The translations under genes and the position numbers were made by a program. Positions 16,647-26,566 of a stretch of 64,000 bases of DNA are shown in pieces. The stretch is from positions 1-64,000 of the forward strand of contig JAFSRY010000039.1 in assembly GCA_017445845.1 (NCBI GenBank), in the 5' to 3' direction. The DNA is from Prevotella sp. Lineage in GTDB: Bacteria > Bacteroidota > Bacteroidia > Bacteroidales > Bacteroidaceae. Below the pieces are notes generated by a model. The model saw only the letters and a list, made by a program, of their open reading frames with translations, had not been told where the DNA came from and made no database searches. Positions within the stretch are counted from its first letter, which is position 1. Each line of letters opens with the position of its first letter.

Positions 16647-17918
16647 TTATGGGTTCACTTTTAGCTTTACGAGCTCTATTTTAGTACTTGTATTCTTCAA
16701 AATTTTGAATTCGAAGCGTCCGATGGCAATGACTTCGTTGAGTTTCGGGAAACTCTGGTACTCATGCAAAATGAGTCCTCCGATTGTCATATAATCGTCA
16801 CTCTCGGGCAGGTCGAGTTCAAACATTTCGTTGACCTTGTCAATCTCTAAGCGAGCCGACAGGACGTATTGTCCGTCGTTGGTTTTCTTGGCCACATATT
16901 TGGCATTATCGTGCTCATCCTCAAAGTCGCCAAAAATCTCTTCGACAATGTCTTCCAACGAAACGATGCCGCTGGTGCCACCAAACTCATCGACAACAAC
17001 GCCAATGCTCTTCTTCTGCTGCAGAAGGATTTTCATCAGTTTCTGTGCTGCCATCGTTTCCGGGACGAAGGGAAGTGTGCGGATGGTCTTGTGCCAGTCA
17101 TCGGGATTTCGAAAGAGTTCAGAACTGTGGATATAGCCCACGACATGATCGATATCGTCCTGATAGACAAGGAGTTTGCTGTTTCCGCTTTCAACGAATT
17201 TCATCTTCAGCTCTTCCAATGTACAGTCGTTCATGTCGACGGCATTGATTTCCGTACGGGGTATCATACAGTCACGAACCTTAATATCGGGGAATTCAAG
17301 GGCATTTTGGAAGATACGCACCTCGTCTTCTATTTCTTCGTCATTCTTGGCGTTGTCGATGCTCGTATGCACCAGATAGTCCAGGTCTACTTTCGAGAAG
17401 CCTTCGTCGTCATCTTCCTTTTGCATTTTGATGCCGAACAATCTCAAGAGCACTTTGGCAAGGAAGGTGGCGAATTTACTGATGGGCCACAAGATAATAT
17501 AGAAAAGATAGGCCAACGGTGCAAAGATGGTCAGCAACCGGTTGGGGTTGTTCTTGAAGAGAGTCTTTGGCAGGAACTCACCCGTAAAAAGGACGACCAC
17601 TGTCGAGAGTATGGTATCGAGAAAGACTCTTGTCCCTCCTGAATAATCTGCAAAGAGCGTCTGGTCGAAGAGTCGTGCAAAGAGGATTCCGTAGATGACA
17701 AGAACGATATTGTTTCCGACAAGCATCGTACTGACAAAGGCATTTGGATGCTTATAGAAGGTGGAGATCATCTTCTGTGCGAACCCGTTGCGGTCCTTTT
17801 CAACTTCTACTAACATCCTGTTGCTCGAAACAAAGGCTATTTCCATTCCCGAAAAGAATGCGGAAAAGATCATTGTCACAAGGATGCTGATTATTAGTGG
17901 TATCTCTGACTGTTCCAA
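16647..17918 (-). CDS. CNNM/CorC-type hemolysin family protein
   Basis: A 423-residue membrane protein. Residues about 5-160 form the DUF21/CNNM transmembrane domain (IIVTMIFSAFFSGMEIAFVSSNR, then VGNNIVLVIYG, then TGEFLPKTLFKNNP). Two CBS modules follow (about 215-335; MIPRTEINAVD, VVDEFGGTSGIVSLEDIVEEIFGD), then the CorC/HlyC C-terminal domain (about 345-420). Relatives act in Mg2+ efflux; in gliding Bacteroidota a paralogue is GldE. The name hemolysin is historical. It is 34 bases downstream of lptC in the same operon. A CCCC/GGGG hairpin lies in the spacer before the foldase gene. Confidence 0.9.
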   Translation of the reverse strand: MEQSEIPLIISILVTMIFSAFFSGMEIAFVSSNRMLVEVEKDRNGFAQKMISTFYKHPNAFVSTMLVGNNIVLVIYGILFARLFDQTLFADYSGGTRVFLDTILSTVVVLFTGEFLPKTLFKNNPNRLLTIFAPLAYLFYIILWPISKFATFLAKVLLRLFGIKMQKEDDDEGFSKVDLDYLVHTSIDNAKNDEEIEDEVRIFQNALEFPDIKVRDCMIPRTEINAVDMNDCTLEELKMKFVESGNSKLLVYQDDIDHVVGYIHSSELFRNPDDWHKTIRTLPFVPETMAAQKLMKILLQQKKSIGVVVDEFGGTSGIVSLEDIVEEIFGDFEDEHDNAKYVAKKTNDGQYVLSARLEIDKVNEMFELDLPESDDYMTIGGLILHEYQSFPKLNEVIAIGRFEFKILKNTSTKIELVKLKVNP

Positions 17919-17952
17919 AATGCTTGTTTGTTATTGTTCGTTATGTGTCTGC

Positions 17953-18597
17953 TTATTGGGTTGTCTTTCGTTGCGGAGGCGTCTGCGGACGCTGATAGAC
18001 AGGCGCATCTTCCGATGTTGTCTCTTCATCTTCATCGTCTTCCTCAAAGTCTTCCTTTTCAAAGGAGCCTTTCGAGTTTGAAACGGTGTATTTCGTCATA
18101 TACTCGTCGCTGCGGAAGTAGGTGCCCTCCAATTCTCGCTCGGGTGTTACCAGATGGGAATAGACATAGGAATAGAGTTCGTGCTTCCGCTCATCCCAGT
18201 AGAGTTGCTCGCTGCTATAACGCAGGCCGTCTTTGGTCAGTATGCGCACGCGGCCTCTCAGTTCCCACAGCTTCAACTTGTCATAGTTATATGCGGTGTC
18301 GCATTGTATATAGGCCTGTATGTGGAATTTCTCGTCGAACTGTGTCAGGAAGAGTCCTTTGTCGAAGATAGAACGCGAAGGATTTACTTTATCGTTCACT
18401 TCCCACCGCTCGGCAACGATACGATACTTAATGACGCCCGAGTCGGAGATGAGCGTGTTTACTCCATAGCTGGTCATCATGGCGACAGAGTCTTTGTCGT
18501 AGATGGGCGGTGCGATGTGTTCCTGCTGTTTCGAGCAGGCACCTAACAACAACATCCCTATGAGGAATAACGCCGTGACAAGAAGTGTCTTTCTCAT
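17953..18597 (-). CDS. lptC: LPS export ABC transporter periplasmic protein LptC
   Basis: A 214-residue lipoprotein-like member of the LptC/OstA family, which bridges the inner-membrane LptBFG transporter to LptA during LPS export. The lipobox LLGAC sits near residue 20. The beta-jellyroll repeats are visible as SDSGVIKYRIVAERWEVND, FDKGLFLTQFDEKFHIQAYIQCDTAYN and LRGRVRILTKDGLRYSSEQLYWDERKH. The C-terminus is unusual for the family: about 35 residues with a strongly acidic run (FEEDDEDEET) and a Pro/Gln/Arg end, probably disordered. lptA and lptB are not nearby. It is 13 bases after the outer-membrane protein gene. Confidence 0.85.
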   Translation of the reverse strand: MRKTLLVTALFLIGMLLLGACSKQQEHIAPPIYDKDSVAMMTSYGVNTLISDSGVIKYRIVAERWEVNDKVNPSRSIFDKGLFLTQFDEKFHIQAYIQCDTAYNYDKLKLWELRGRVRILTKDGLRYSSEQLYWDERKHELYSYVYSHLVTPERELEGTYFRSDEYMTKYTVSNSKGSFEKEDFEEDDEDEETTSEDAPVYQRPQTPPQRKTTQ

Positions 18598-18610
18598 GAT
18601 GTTCCGGTTG

Positions 18611-19924
18611 CTATTCTACCTTCCACTTGGCAAACCAGCGCTCGTTGAACGTCAGTCCGATGTTGAGACGGAAGGTATTCTCCTTGATCATGCCCTTGGC
18701 CTCTTGGCGAACCCACTGTCCGGAGATATTCAGATAATTACGGCGATAGCTGTTAAGGATTGGCAGGGATATACCTGCACTGACACTCAGTTCCTTCGGA
18801 CCGTCTTCTCCATTAATCGTGAGGTATGGTGTGGCATAGGATATGCCGGCACGCAGACGAATAATCTGATAGAAACGCCGGCCGTTTTCATTTGGACAAT
18901 ATTCTCCTCCGAGGGTCAGTTTCTGACGGTCTTTGTAGTAATTAGCCGAAAGGGCGTAGGTGGCTTGATTGCTGACGGTTGAATAAACGGGGAAACTGGT
19001 GGCTCCCCACTTCTGCAACTGATAGTCAATGCCCACTTTCCATTTGCCGGCATGGCTGTAGATGGCTCCGGCTCCTATCGTCGAAGGAAGTTCGAAACCG
19101 TTTGAGACGACATACTTAGTCGTATCGGCGACTCCGCTTTCTGCATTCTTTGAGATAATCCAGCATGTCGGATCGGTTCCCAACTTATGCCCGAGGCCGT
19201 AAGTGAGTCCGACTGTGATATTATCGCGCTTACCCAAAGCCAGCTGATACTGCACACCGAAATCGGCTTTATAACTGCTCACCGAACCCGTATAGTATTT
19301 TGAAAGCGTATTGATAGAAGAGGCGTCACTGGCATTCAAGCTATAAGAGTTGACGGTCGAACGAGTGACATTTCCCCATACATAACTGAAGTTGGCTCCA
19401 AAGGAGAAGCCTGAGAAGGGTTCCCAGCCGGCTCCGAGGAAAGCCTGATGCAGGCCACCGCTACCGGAGTAGGTATTGGTATAGGTCGTGACATTGGCAT
19501 CGAGTGCAGGGCTGATGGTCTCGCTGTTTGAATAATTATAGCCGATGGTTGTCAGCGGCATCAGTCCAAAGCTGACGCCCACTCCACGGAAAGCCCTGAA
19601 CGAAGCGGCAACATACTCGACACCAGCCGAATTGGCATTCAGTCGTTTGCCGGCCTGTTCGAAATTGGTAATCTGTCCGGACATACCTACATCGAAGAGG
19701 AATGTCAGCGAATCGACGGCTGAATAAGAAGCAGGGTTCAGATAGTTGACGACGGAACCGCTGCGATAACCGATACCCAACCCGTTCATACCGCGGTTGA
19801 AGCCCGTGGCGGCATCGGCAACAGCTCCGAGGCCATATTGACTGTAAGGCGAGTTCGTGCTTCCCTGTGCAAAGGCCGCAAGAGATATGAATGTAGCGAA
19901 GAGCCCAATGACTATTTTCTTCAT
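18611..19924 (-). CDS. Outer-membrane beta-barrel protein, FadL-like fold
   Basis: A 437-residue exported protein with signal peptide MKKIVIGLFATFISLAAFAQ. NSPYSQYGLGAVADA at the mature start, GMNGLGIGYRSGSVVNYLNPASYSAVDSL and many glycine/aromatic beta strands resemble the family of Bacteroidota outer-membrane proteins related to FadL transporters, often placed just before lptC. The ligand is unknown. The start at 19924 fits the signal peptide; an upstream in-frame Met at 19951 would add a charged peptide. It leads the four-gene minus-strand operon and faces the GTG-start gene at 20041 across a 116-base divergent promoter region. Confidence 0.8.
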   Translation of the reverse strand: MKKIVIGLFATFISLAAFAQGSTNSPYSQYGLGAVADAATGFNRGMNGLGIGYRSGSVVNYLNPASYSAVDSLTFLFDVGMSGQITNFEQAGKRLNANSAGVEYVAASFRAFRGVGVSFGLMPLTTIGYNYSNSETISPALDANVTTYTNTYSGSGGLHQAFLGAGWEPFSGFSFGANFSYVWGNVTRSTVNSYSLNASDASSINTLSKYYTGSVSSYKADFGVQYQLALGKRDNITVGLTYGLGHKLGTDPTCWIISKNAESGVADTTKYVVSNGFELPSTIGAGAIYSHAGKWKVGIDYQLQKWGATSFPVYSTVSNQATYALSANYYKDRQKLTLGGEYCPNENGRRFYQIIRLRAGISYATPYLTINGEDGPKELSVSAGISLPILNSYRRNYLNISGQWVRQEAKGMIKENTFRLNIGLTFNERWFAKWKVE

Positions 19925-19975
19925 TTTTCTTTTTAAAAGTATATGCAACAATCAATATTTTTACGTTACAGGGTG

Positions 19976-19983
19976 CAAAATTA
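19976..19983 (-). promoter_or_regulatory. -7 box of envelope operon (TAATTTTG)
   Basis: On the minus strand TAATTTTG precedes the outer-membrane protein gene by about 51 bases. No convincing -33 TTTG is visible at the usual distance. Confidence 0.55.
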
Positions 19984-20028
19984 TTGAAAAAAATTGAATT
20001 AAAAGCATGAAATCTGCAAAATATAAGC

Positions 20029-20036
20029 TATTTTTG
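20029..20036 (+). promoter_or_regulatory. -7 box TATTTTTG next to a GTG start
   Basis: The box ends four bases before the GTG at 20041, so the expected 5' leader is about one base. This supports the GTG as the true start because no ribosome-binding site could fit. Confidence 0.65.
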
Positions 20037-20040
20037 CATC

Positions 20041-21270
20041 GTGAAACGTTTTAATCGATTTTTTAAGGCCACTTTACTGGCTTTTTTATGCTCTTTAACA
20101 ACTTCGGTGAATGCCGAGTTACCTGCCGACTCCCTCCTGTTGGCGAAGATGGATAGTGTAGAGATTAGCCTCCTGACATGTGGTCCCGGTCAAGAGGCGT
20201 ATGAACTTTACGGCCATACAGCCCTGCGCATCGAAGGCTATGATTTCCCATTCACTGACTCTCGCGGGCGCGAACATATTTATAATGACGTGGCTGTCAA
20301 CTGGGGATTATTCTCTTTCAAGGCTAAGTTTTTCTACCTTAAGTTCATCTTCGGACTGACTGACTATACAGTGGGAATGGCCCCGATGTTTGCATTTCTC
20401 GATGAATATGAAGAGGAAGGGCGATGGGTTCGTCAGCAGAAGCTGAACCTTCAGCCCGACGAGAAGCTGCGTATCATCGACGCCGTCATCGTAAACAATC
20501 TGCCCGAGAACCGTTTTTATCGCTACAACTACTTCTACGACAACTGTACGACGCGTGCCGACAGGATGATTGCCAATCACTTGAACAACAAGCCCTCTGC
20601 ACATCTCGACTCTCTATTGCCCCGTACCTACAGGGAAAACATCCACGCTTACAACACGAAGGAGCGTTGGGCACGCATGGGCAACGACCTCCTGTTAGGT
20701 CTGAAGGCCGACCGCCCCATCAGCGAGGAGCAGTCATTGTTTCTGCCCATCAACCTCATGAACTACTATGAGGGTGCTCAGATACAGGAAGGCGACTCGA
20801 CGAGAAAGCTCGTATCCGAATCTGAACTCATCCTGGCTGACGACGGAAGACACTCCTTTGCCACATACAACACCCCCCTGAGGGTCTTCGGAGCACTTTT
20901 CATCCTCTTACTCATCATCACCGGCAATGAGCTGAAATACAAACGGAACCTCTGGCTGCTCGATGCGGTCTTACTGTCGGCAACAGCCTTTGGGGGACTC
21001 ATCCTGACGGCCATGCTGTTCTCGCAACATCCCACCGTGCGCCTGAACCTTCAGATATTGTTATTCAACCCGATTACGCTCATCGGGCTCTGGCCTGCCG
21101 TCGGAAATGCCCGCAAGAACCATTCCCACTGGCTTTGGAAATGCTACGCCGGCTGCATCCTTCTGTTCTTCCTCGGAAACTTTTTTCAGGATTATGCCGA
21201 AGCAACGAACTTTCTGGCACTATCTTTGCTGATACGTTGTTGCAGACGCATTTTCAATAAAGCATCATAA
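20041..21270 (+). CDS. lnb: DUF4105 membrane protein, probable lipoprotein N-acyltransferase (Lnb type)
   Basis: A 409-residue protein with GTG start, a signal peptide (about residues 8-25), a periplasmic DUF4105 domain (about 40-260) and four or five hydrophobic segments at about 280-400. The DUF4105 core shows SLLTCGPGQEAYELYGHTALRI, with Cys47 and His within the motif, and RYNYFYDNCTTRADRM near 165. From memory of published work, Bacteroides DUF4105 proteins called Lnb add the third acyl chain to lipoproteins, with a catalytic Cys; I cannot check the match in detail, so the symbol is tentative. The next gene starts five bases on. Confidence 0.75.
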   Translation: MKRFNRFFKATLLAFLCSLTTSVNAELPADSLLLAKMDSVEISLLTCGPGQEAYELYGHTALRIEGYDFPFTDSRGREHIYNDVAVNWGLFSFKAKFFYLKFIFGLTDYTVGMAPMFAFLDEYEEEGRWVRQQKLNLQPDEKLRIIDAVIVNNLPENRFYRYNYFYDNCTTRADRMIANHLNNKPSAHLDSLLPRTYRENIHAYNTKERWARMGNDLLLGLKADRPISEEQSLFLPINLMNYYEGAQIQEGDSTRKLVSESELILADDGRHSFATYNTPLRVFGALFILLLIITGNELKYKRNLWLLDAVLLSATAFGGLILTAMLFSQHPTVRLNLQILLFNPITLIGLWPAVGNARKNHSHWLWKCYAGCILLFFLGNFFQDYAEATNFLALSLLIRCCRRIFNKAS

Positions 21271-21275
21271 ATGAA

Positions 21276-22655
21276 ATGAACAAGCATATATTCAACAGAT
21301 ACGTCTCTGCCATCATCCTGACTTCGCTCACCGCAGCCGAAATCGAAGCGCAAACCCTCCAACCGGCTCCGCGGCTGGTCGTCAACATTGTCATCGACCA
21401 ACTGCGCACCGACCTTCTTGAGCATTATTCACCGCTCTATTCAGAATACGGTTTCAAAAAGCTACTCAACGAAGGCCGTGCCTACGAAGCGGCCTCCTAC
21501 CCTTTCGAACCGTTAGACAAAGCCTCGGCCCTGACCGCCGTCGCAACCGGCACGACTCCTTATTATAATCATATACCCGGCGAACAATGGCTCGACCGAA
21601 CCAGCCTCCGCCCTGTCTTCTGTATCGACGATTCCAAGTTTTTTGCTTCGCCGGCACACATTGCCACCAGCACCATCAGCGACGAGCTGAAGGTCAGCAG
21701 CAACGGAAAAGCGATAGTATTCGGCATTGCAGAAAGTGCCGATGCTGCCATCTTGTCAGCGGGGCACGCTGCCGATGCTGCCTTTTGGCTCGATGGAAAA
21801 ACGAGCCAATGGATTACGTCTGAATACTACTCTCAGGAGGCAAAAAAATGGTTGAAGTTTTACAGAAATACAAACTCACAAGTCATTAAGAACAAAGACG
21901 ATAGGAATGATTTCGTTTGCAACTTTGCGTTAGACTGCATCGGCGACAACGCAATGGGGCGCGACCACATAACCGACTACCTCGCCATCACCCTCTCGGC
22001 AAAAGCAGGAAGCAAGACAAAATGGCAGGACGAGTTGGAGGATACCTACATGATGCTCGACCGGACGCTGGCCAATTTCATATCTTCCGTCGAACAGCGT
22101 TTTGGAAAAGAACAAGTCCTCTTCGTCATAACAAGCACGGGCTACACCGACGAGGCTGCTATTGACTACGAACGTTTCCACATCCCGACCGGAACCTTCT
22201 ACATCAACCGCACGGCCAACCTCCTCAACATGTATCTGGCTGCCGTCTACGGACGCGGGCAATATGTGCAGACCTGCTTCCACAACCAAATCTACCTCGA
22301 CCACAAACTCATCGAACACAGCCAACTCAACTTCAACGAAATAACAGCACGCTCAAAAGAGTTTCTCCTTCAGAATGCCGGAGTCCGCGAGGTAAAGGAA
22401 AGTCCGTATTCACCCGAAATCAGCGGAGACCTGATTGTCGAGGTGGCTCCCGGTTGGCAATTGATTAACGAAGACACGAACGAGAGCTACTCATGCCGCG
22501 CTGCATTTCTACCCTTCCCTATTATTTTCTATGGCGCCGGCGTAAAGGCCGGACTCGTTTCCACGCCTGTCACCACTGACCGCATTGCGCCGACCATCGC
22601 CAAAAGCATCAGGATAAGGGCCCCGAATGCGTGCAAACAAGCACCTTTGTTCTGA
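21276..22655 (+). CDS. Alkaline-phosphatase-fold protein lacking catalytic residues (pseudoenzyme)
   Basis: A 459-residue exported protein (signal about residues 8-26) with the fold signatures of PafA/NPP-type phosphatases: PRLVVNIVIDQLRTDLL, GFKKLLNEG, then IPGEQWLDR and ELEDTYMMLDRTL, and a C-terminal TDRIAPTIAKSIRIRAPNAC. The catalytic positions are altered. By alignment with PafA the nucleophile Thr is Lys82 (PLDKASAL instead of YTAPGH), the STDYxGH metal site reads SAKAGSK near 240, the TADHG site reads TSTGY near 287, and the late His is missing. Only the first Asp survives. It is probably a binding or structural protein. It is translationally close to the Lnb-type gene. Confidence 0.85.
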   Translation: MNKHIFNRYVSAIILTSLTAAEIEAQTLQPAPRLVVNIVIDQLRTDLLEHYSPLYSEYGFKKLLNEGRAYEAASYPFEPLDKASALTAVATGTTPYYNHIPGEQWLDRTSLRPVFCIDDSKFFASPAHIATSTISDELKVSSNGKAIVFGIAESADAAILSAGHAADAAFWLDGKTSQWITSEYYSQEAKKWLKFYRNTNSQVIKNKDDRNDFVCNFALDCIGDNAMGRDHITDYLAITLSAKAGSKTKWQDELEDTYMMLDRTLANFISSVEQRFGKEQVLFVITSTGYTDEAAIDYERFHIPTGTFYINRTANLLNMYLAAVYGRGQYVQTCFHNQIYLDHKLIEHSQLNFNEITARSKEFLLQNAGVREVKESPYSPEISGDLIVEVAPGWQLINEDTNESYSCRAAFLPFPIIFYGAGVKAGLVSTPVTTDRIAPTIAKSIRIRAPNACKQAPLF

Positions 22656-22728
22656 AGAATACTAAGGATTCTGACGGCGGGTTGTACCAAGCCGGAGTGC
22701 CGGTTGTTTCTTACCGTCACATTAACTG

Positions 22729-22838
22729 TGCTTGATAAGCCTGTTATCAATGCTTGATAAGCCTGTTATCAATGCTTGATAAGCCTGTTAGCAATGCTTG
22801 ATAAGCCTGTCATCTGTGCTTGATAATACTGCCGACAG
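22729..22838. repeat. 22-bp tandem array, five units (TGCTTGATAA type)
   Basis: TGCTTGATAA occurs at 22729, 22751, 22773, 22795 and 22817, exactly 22 bases apart. The first two full units are identical, the next two diverge at their ends and the fifth is cut short. Within a unit TTGATAA and TTATCAA can pair across a five-base loop, so each unit can fold as a mini-hairpin. Confidence 0.9.
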
Positions 22839-22959
22839 GTAGCATTGGCTGTCACGACAGGCAGAAACCGGCCCCCCGAAACTGCCCTCCGTTCCTCTTT
22901 TTAGTATTAATAAGAACTAAATATGCAGCGGAAATGTCCGTTTTATGGAATTTTCTTTG

Positions 22960-22967
22960 TATCTTTG
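22960..22967 (+). promoter_or_regulatory. secA -7 box (TATCTTTG)
   Basis: TAnnTTTG match about 75 bases before the secA start codon. A clear -33 TTTG is absent. Confidence 0.6.
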
Positions 22968-23041
22968 CACGCCTTATATATATAATAAGGTACGTACATT
23001 ATTTAATAAGAGAAGAATAAAAATAAAAAATATACAACAAA

Positions 23042-26000
23042 ATGAATTTCAACAAATTTCTAAAGTCACTCTTCGGCGATAAGTCAGCCCGCGACATGAA
23101 ACTCATCCAACCCTTTGTGGAAAAGGTAAAAGCCGTCTATCCCGAAATCAAGGCCCTGAGCAACGACGAACTGCGTGCCCGTACGAAAGAAATACAGAAG
23201 TATGTGCAGGAGTCGGCTCGCGAGCAGATGGACCGTATCGCCGAACTGAAGGCTACTATTGAAGATACACCGCTCGATGAACGCGAAGCCATCTTCAACC
23301 AGATTGACAAACTCGACAAAGAAGCACTCGAAATCTACGAGAAAGCACTCGACGAAGTGATGCCCGTGGCATTCAGCATCGTAAAAGATACAGCCCGACG
23401 CTTTGCCGAGAACGAGGAAACCATCGTCACCGCTACGGACTTCGACCGCGAACTGGCTGCCGACCCCCACAAAGACTTCATCACCATTGTCGACGACAAG
23501 GCCATCTATCACAACCACTGGACAGCCGGCGGCAACGACCTGAAATGGGAAATGGTACACTACGATGTTCAACTCTTCGGTGGCATCGTGCTACATCAAG
23601 GCAAGATTGCGGAAATGGCAACGGGTGAAGGCAAGACCCTTGTGGCCACCCTGCCCGTTTTCCTTAATGCACTGACAGGCAACGGTGTCCATGTGGTCAC
23701 CGTCAACGACTATCTGGCAAAGCGTGACTCCGAGTGGATGGGACCGCTCTATATGTTCAACGGACTCAGCGTAGACTGCATCGACAAGCACCGCCCCAAC
23801 TCACCAGAACGCCGCCGTGCCTACGAAGCCGACATCACGTTCGGTACGAACAACGAGTTCGGTTTCGACTATCTGCGTGACAACATGGCCATCTCGCCTG
23901 CCGACCTCGTGCAGCGCCGTCATAACTATGCCATCGTCGACGAGGTCGACTCAGTGCTCATCGATGATGCACGTACACCGCTCATTATTTCCGGACCTGT
24001 CCCGAAGGGCGACGACCAGATGTTCGAAGAATACCAGCCCCTCGTCGAGAAACTCGTCGGCGTACAGCGTCAGCTGGCAACGCAGTATCTGGCTGAAGCC
24101 AAGCAAAAGATTACCGAAGGCCAGGAAAAGAACGACCAGAAATTGACCGAGGAAGGGTTCCTCGCCCTCTTCCGTTCGCACAAGGCACTGCCGAAAAACA
24201 AACCCCTCATCAAATACCTTTCGGAAGAAGGCATCAAGGCGGGCATGTTGAAGACCGAGGAATACTACATGCAGAACAACAACCGCGAAATGCCAAAGGC
24301 TGTCGAACCGCTGTATTTCGTCGTCGACGAGAAACTGAACTCCTGCGACCTCACCGACAAGGGTACGGCTTGGCTCGCCGATCAGGTGAACGATGCCAAC
24401 CTCTTTGTCTTGCCCGACATCGCATCGCAACTCTCTGCACTCGAAAACGAGAAGAACCTCTCCGAGGAAGAGCGCGTCAACAAGAAAGACGAACTGCTCA
24501 GCCATTACGGCGTTCAGAGCGAGCGCGTCCATACCCTGCAGCAACTGCTGAAGGCCTACTGCATGTTCAATAAGGACGACGAATATGTAGTCATCGACGG
24601 CGAAGTGAAAATCGTTGACGAACAAACCGGACGTATCATGGAAGGACGTCGGTGGTCAGACGGTCTCCATCAGGCCGTCGAGGCCAAAGAGCATGTGAAG
24701 ATTGAGGCTGCCACCCAGACCTTCGCAACCATCACGCTGCAGAACTACTTCCGCATGTATCACAAGTTGGCGGGCATGACCGGTACGGCATCGACGGAGG
24801 CCGGTGAGTTCTGGGACATCTATAAACTGGATGTCGTGGAAATCCCTACCAACAAACCCGTTATCCGTAACGACCAGGACGACCGTATCTACAAGACTGC
24901 ACGCGAAAAGTATGCCGCCGTCATCGAAGAAATCATGAAGATGCGTAACGAAGGACGCCCCACACTGGTCGGTACGACGTCAGTTGAAATATCCGAGCTC
25001 CTGTCGAGAATGCTGAAAATCAGAAACATTCCTCATCAGGTGCTGAACGCTAAGCTGCACCAGAAAGAAGCTGACATCGTGGCAAATGCCGGTCAGAGCA
25101 CTCTCGGAAAGGTATTCACTACCAGCGACGGACGGGCATTCAGCGACAAACTCTCTGCCACGAAATATCAGGAACAGCTCATCGAAACCGACCACGCATC
25201 GAAACATCCGCAGATGGGCGATGCTCCCGCCTCGTCCTATATCAAGGAGGAAGAACGCCTGCTGGGAGCCGTAACCATCGCAACCAACATGGCTGGCCGC
25301 GGTACCGACATCAAGCTATCCGACGAAGTGAAGGAGGCCGGAGGTCTTGCCATCATCGGAACCGAACGCCACGAAAGCCGACGCGTCGACAGACAGCTGC
25401 GCGGACGTGCCGGCCGTCAAGGAGACCCAGGCTCCAGCGTGTTCTTTATATCTTTGGAAGACAAGCTGATGCGTCTGTTCGGCTCAGAGCGTATTGCCAG
25501 TGTCATGGACCGGCTGGGCATTCAAGAGGGTGAAGTCATCGAACATCCCTGGATGTCGAAGAACATCGAACGAGCCCAGAAGAAGGTAGAAGAAAACAAC
25601 TTCGGTATCCGTAAGCACCTGCTCGAATACGATGACGTGATGAACAAACAGCGTACCGTTATCTACGAGAAACGCCGTCATGCACTCATGGGTGAACGTA
25701 TCGGCATGGATATTGCCAATGTCATCTGGGACCGCGTTGTCAACATCATCAACAACAACGACTATGTGGGATGCCGCGAACAGTTCCTCAAGGTGATGGC
25801 TATGGAATGCCCCTTCACTGAAGAGGAATTCAACACCGTCCACCGCAACGAACTCGAAGAGAAATCGTTCCAGCTGGCAATGTCTAACTTCACCCGAAAG
25901 ACCGAACGTATCCAGAGTGTAGCATGGCCGGTCATCAAGGATGTCTACGAGAACCAAGGCTCTCGCTTCGAACGCATCATGGTGCCCATCACCGATGGAA

Positions 26001-26548
26001 AGCGCGTTTACAACATCCCCTGCAACCTCAAGGATGCATACGACACCGAGGCAAAGGACGTTGTCAAGCAGTTCGAAAAGGTCATCATGCTCCATCACAT
26101 CGACGACAACTGGAAGGAGAACCTGCGTCAGCTCGACGAACTGCGCCACTCCGTCCAGAATGCATCATACGAACAGAAAGACCCGCTGCTCATCTTCAAA
26201 CTTGAGAGCGCAAAGCTGTGGGATACAATGATTGACGACATGAACAATCGCATCACGTCTATCCTCATGCGAGGTCAGATACCTGAAATGCAGCAGGAGG
26301 TTCGTGAAGCCGCTCCCGAACAGCGTTCACAACGCTATAATGAACAGAAGGCTGAAATAGGAAGTAATGGTGGCGGCAACATGGAAGATCCGGCACAAAG
26401 GGCCGCCCAGCAACATGACACACGGGCACAGGCTTCACAAATCAACCGCACTCCCATCATCAAGGACAAACTGCCTGGACCCAACGACCCATGCCCCTGC
26501 GGATCGGGCAAGAAGTTTAAGAAGTGTCACGGACGCGGCATCGTTTAA
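23042..26548 (+). CDS. secA: Preprotein translocase ATPase SecA
   Basis: A 1168-residue motor that drives proteins through SecYEG, long for SecA (E. coli 901) but in the range of Bacteroidota forms, which carry insertions. Walker A ([13 protein letters not shown]) is near residue 192. The DEAD-like box ([15 protein letters not shown]) is near 298, [13 protein letters not shown] near 579, [14 protein letters not shown] near 750 and [12 protein letters not shown] near 792. The scaffold and wing follow. The C-terminus is a complete zinc motif, [14 protein letters not shown], for SecB and lipid contact. The family insertion lies near 320-480, rich in charged residues. An ABC ATPase gene follows by 18 bases. 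Confidence 0.97.
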   Translation: MNFNKFLKSLFGDKSARDMKLIQPFVEKVKAVYPEIKALSNDELRARTKEIQKYVQESAREQMDRIAELKATIEDTPLDEREAIFNQIDKLDKEALEIYEKALDEVMPVAFSIVKDTARRFAENEETIVTATDFDRELAADPHKDFITIVDDKAIYHNHWTAGGNDLKWEMVHYDVQLFGGIVLHQGKIAEMATGEGKTLVATLPVFLNALTGNGVHVVTVNDYLAKRDSEWMGPLYMFNGLSVDCIDKHRPNSPERRRAYEADITFGTNNEFGFDYLRDNMAISPADLVQRRHNYAIVDEVDSVLIDDARTPLIISGPVPKGDDQMFEEYQPLVEKLVGVQRQLATQYLAEAKQKITEGQEKNDQKLTEEGFLALFRSHKALPKNKPLIKYLSEEGIKAGMLKTEEYYMQNNNREMPKAVEPLYFVVDEKLNSCDLTDKGTAWLADQVNDANLFVLPDIASQLSALENEKNLSEEERVNKKDELLSHYGVQSERVHTLQQLLKAYCMFNKDDEYVVIDGEVKIVDEQTGRIMEGRRWSDGLHQAVEAKEHVKIEAATQTFATITLQNYFRMYHKLAGMTGTASTEAGEFWDIYKLDVVEIPTNKPVIRNDQDDRIYKTAREKYAAVIEEIMKMRNEGRPTLVGTTSVEISELLSRMLKIRNIPHQVLNAKLHQKEADIVANAGQSTLGKVFTTSDGRAFSDKLSATKYQEQLIETDHASKHPQMGDAPASSYIKEEERLLGAVTIATNMAGRGTDIKLSDEVKEAGGLAIIGTERHESRRVDRQLRGRAGRQGDPGSSVFFISLEDKLMRLFGSERIASVMDRLGIQEGEVIEHPWMSKNIERAQKKVEENNFGIRKHLLEYDDVMNKQRTVIYEKRRHALMGERIGMDIANVIWDRVVNIINNNDYVGCREQFLKVMAMECPFTEEEFNTVHRNELEEKSFQLAMSNFTRKTERIQSVAWPVIKDVYENQGSRFERIMVPITDGKRVYNIPCNLKDAYDTEAKDVVKQFEKVIMLHHIDDNWKENLRQLDELRHSVQNASYEQKDPLLIFKLESAKLWDTMIDDMNNRITSILMRGQIPEMQQEVREAAPEQRSQRYNEQKAEIGSNGGGNMEDPAQRAAQQHDTRAQASQINRTPIIKDKLPGPNDPCPCGSGKKFKKCHGRGIV

Positions 26549-26566
26549 TTCATTGAAACCAAGAAT

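Larger units (their letters stand above)
22656..23041. other. 386-base spacer upstream of secA
   Basis: Holds a GGAGTGCCG word at 22694, the 22-bp array at 22729-22826, the secA promoter box at 22960 and an AU-rich leader of about 70 bases. I see no gene and no clear terminator hairpin apart from those the array units could form. Confidence 0.7.

Noticed and set aside
21276..22655. Frameshifted or decaying phosphatase gene
   Set aside because: The frame is open through the conserved C-terminal block, and the changes are substitutions at active-site positions only, so it reads as a pseudoenzyme and not a pseudogene.
22729..22838. CRISPR array reading of the 22-bp repeats
   Set aside because: Units follow each other with no spacers, unit length is short and no cas genes are present; the same holds for the other five arrays.
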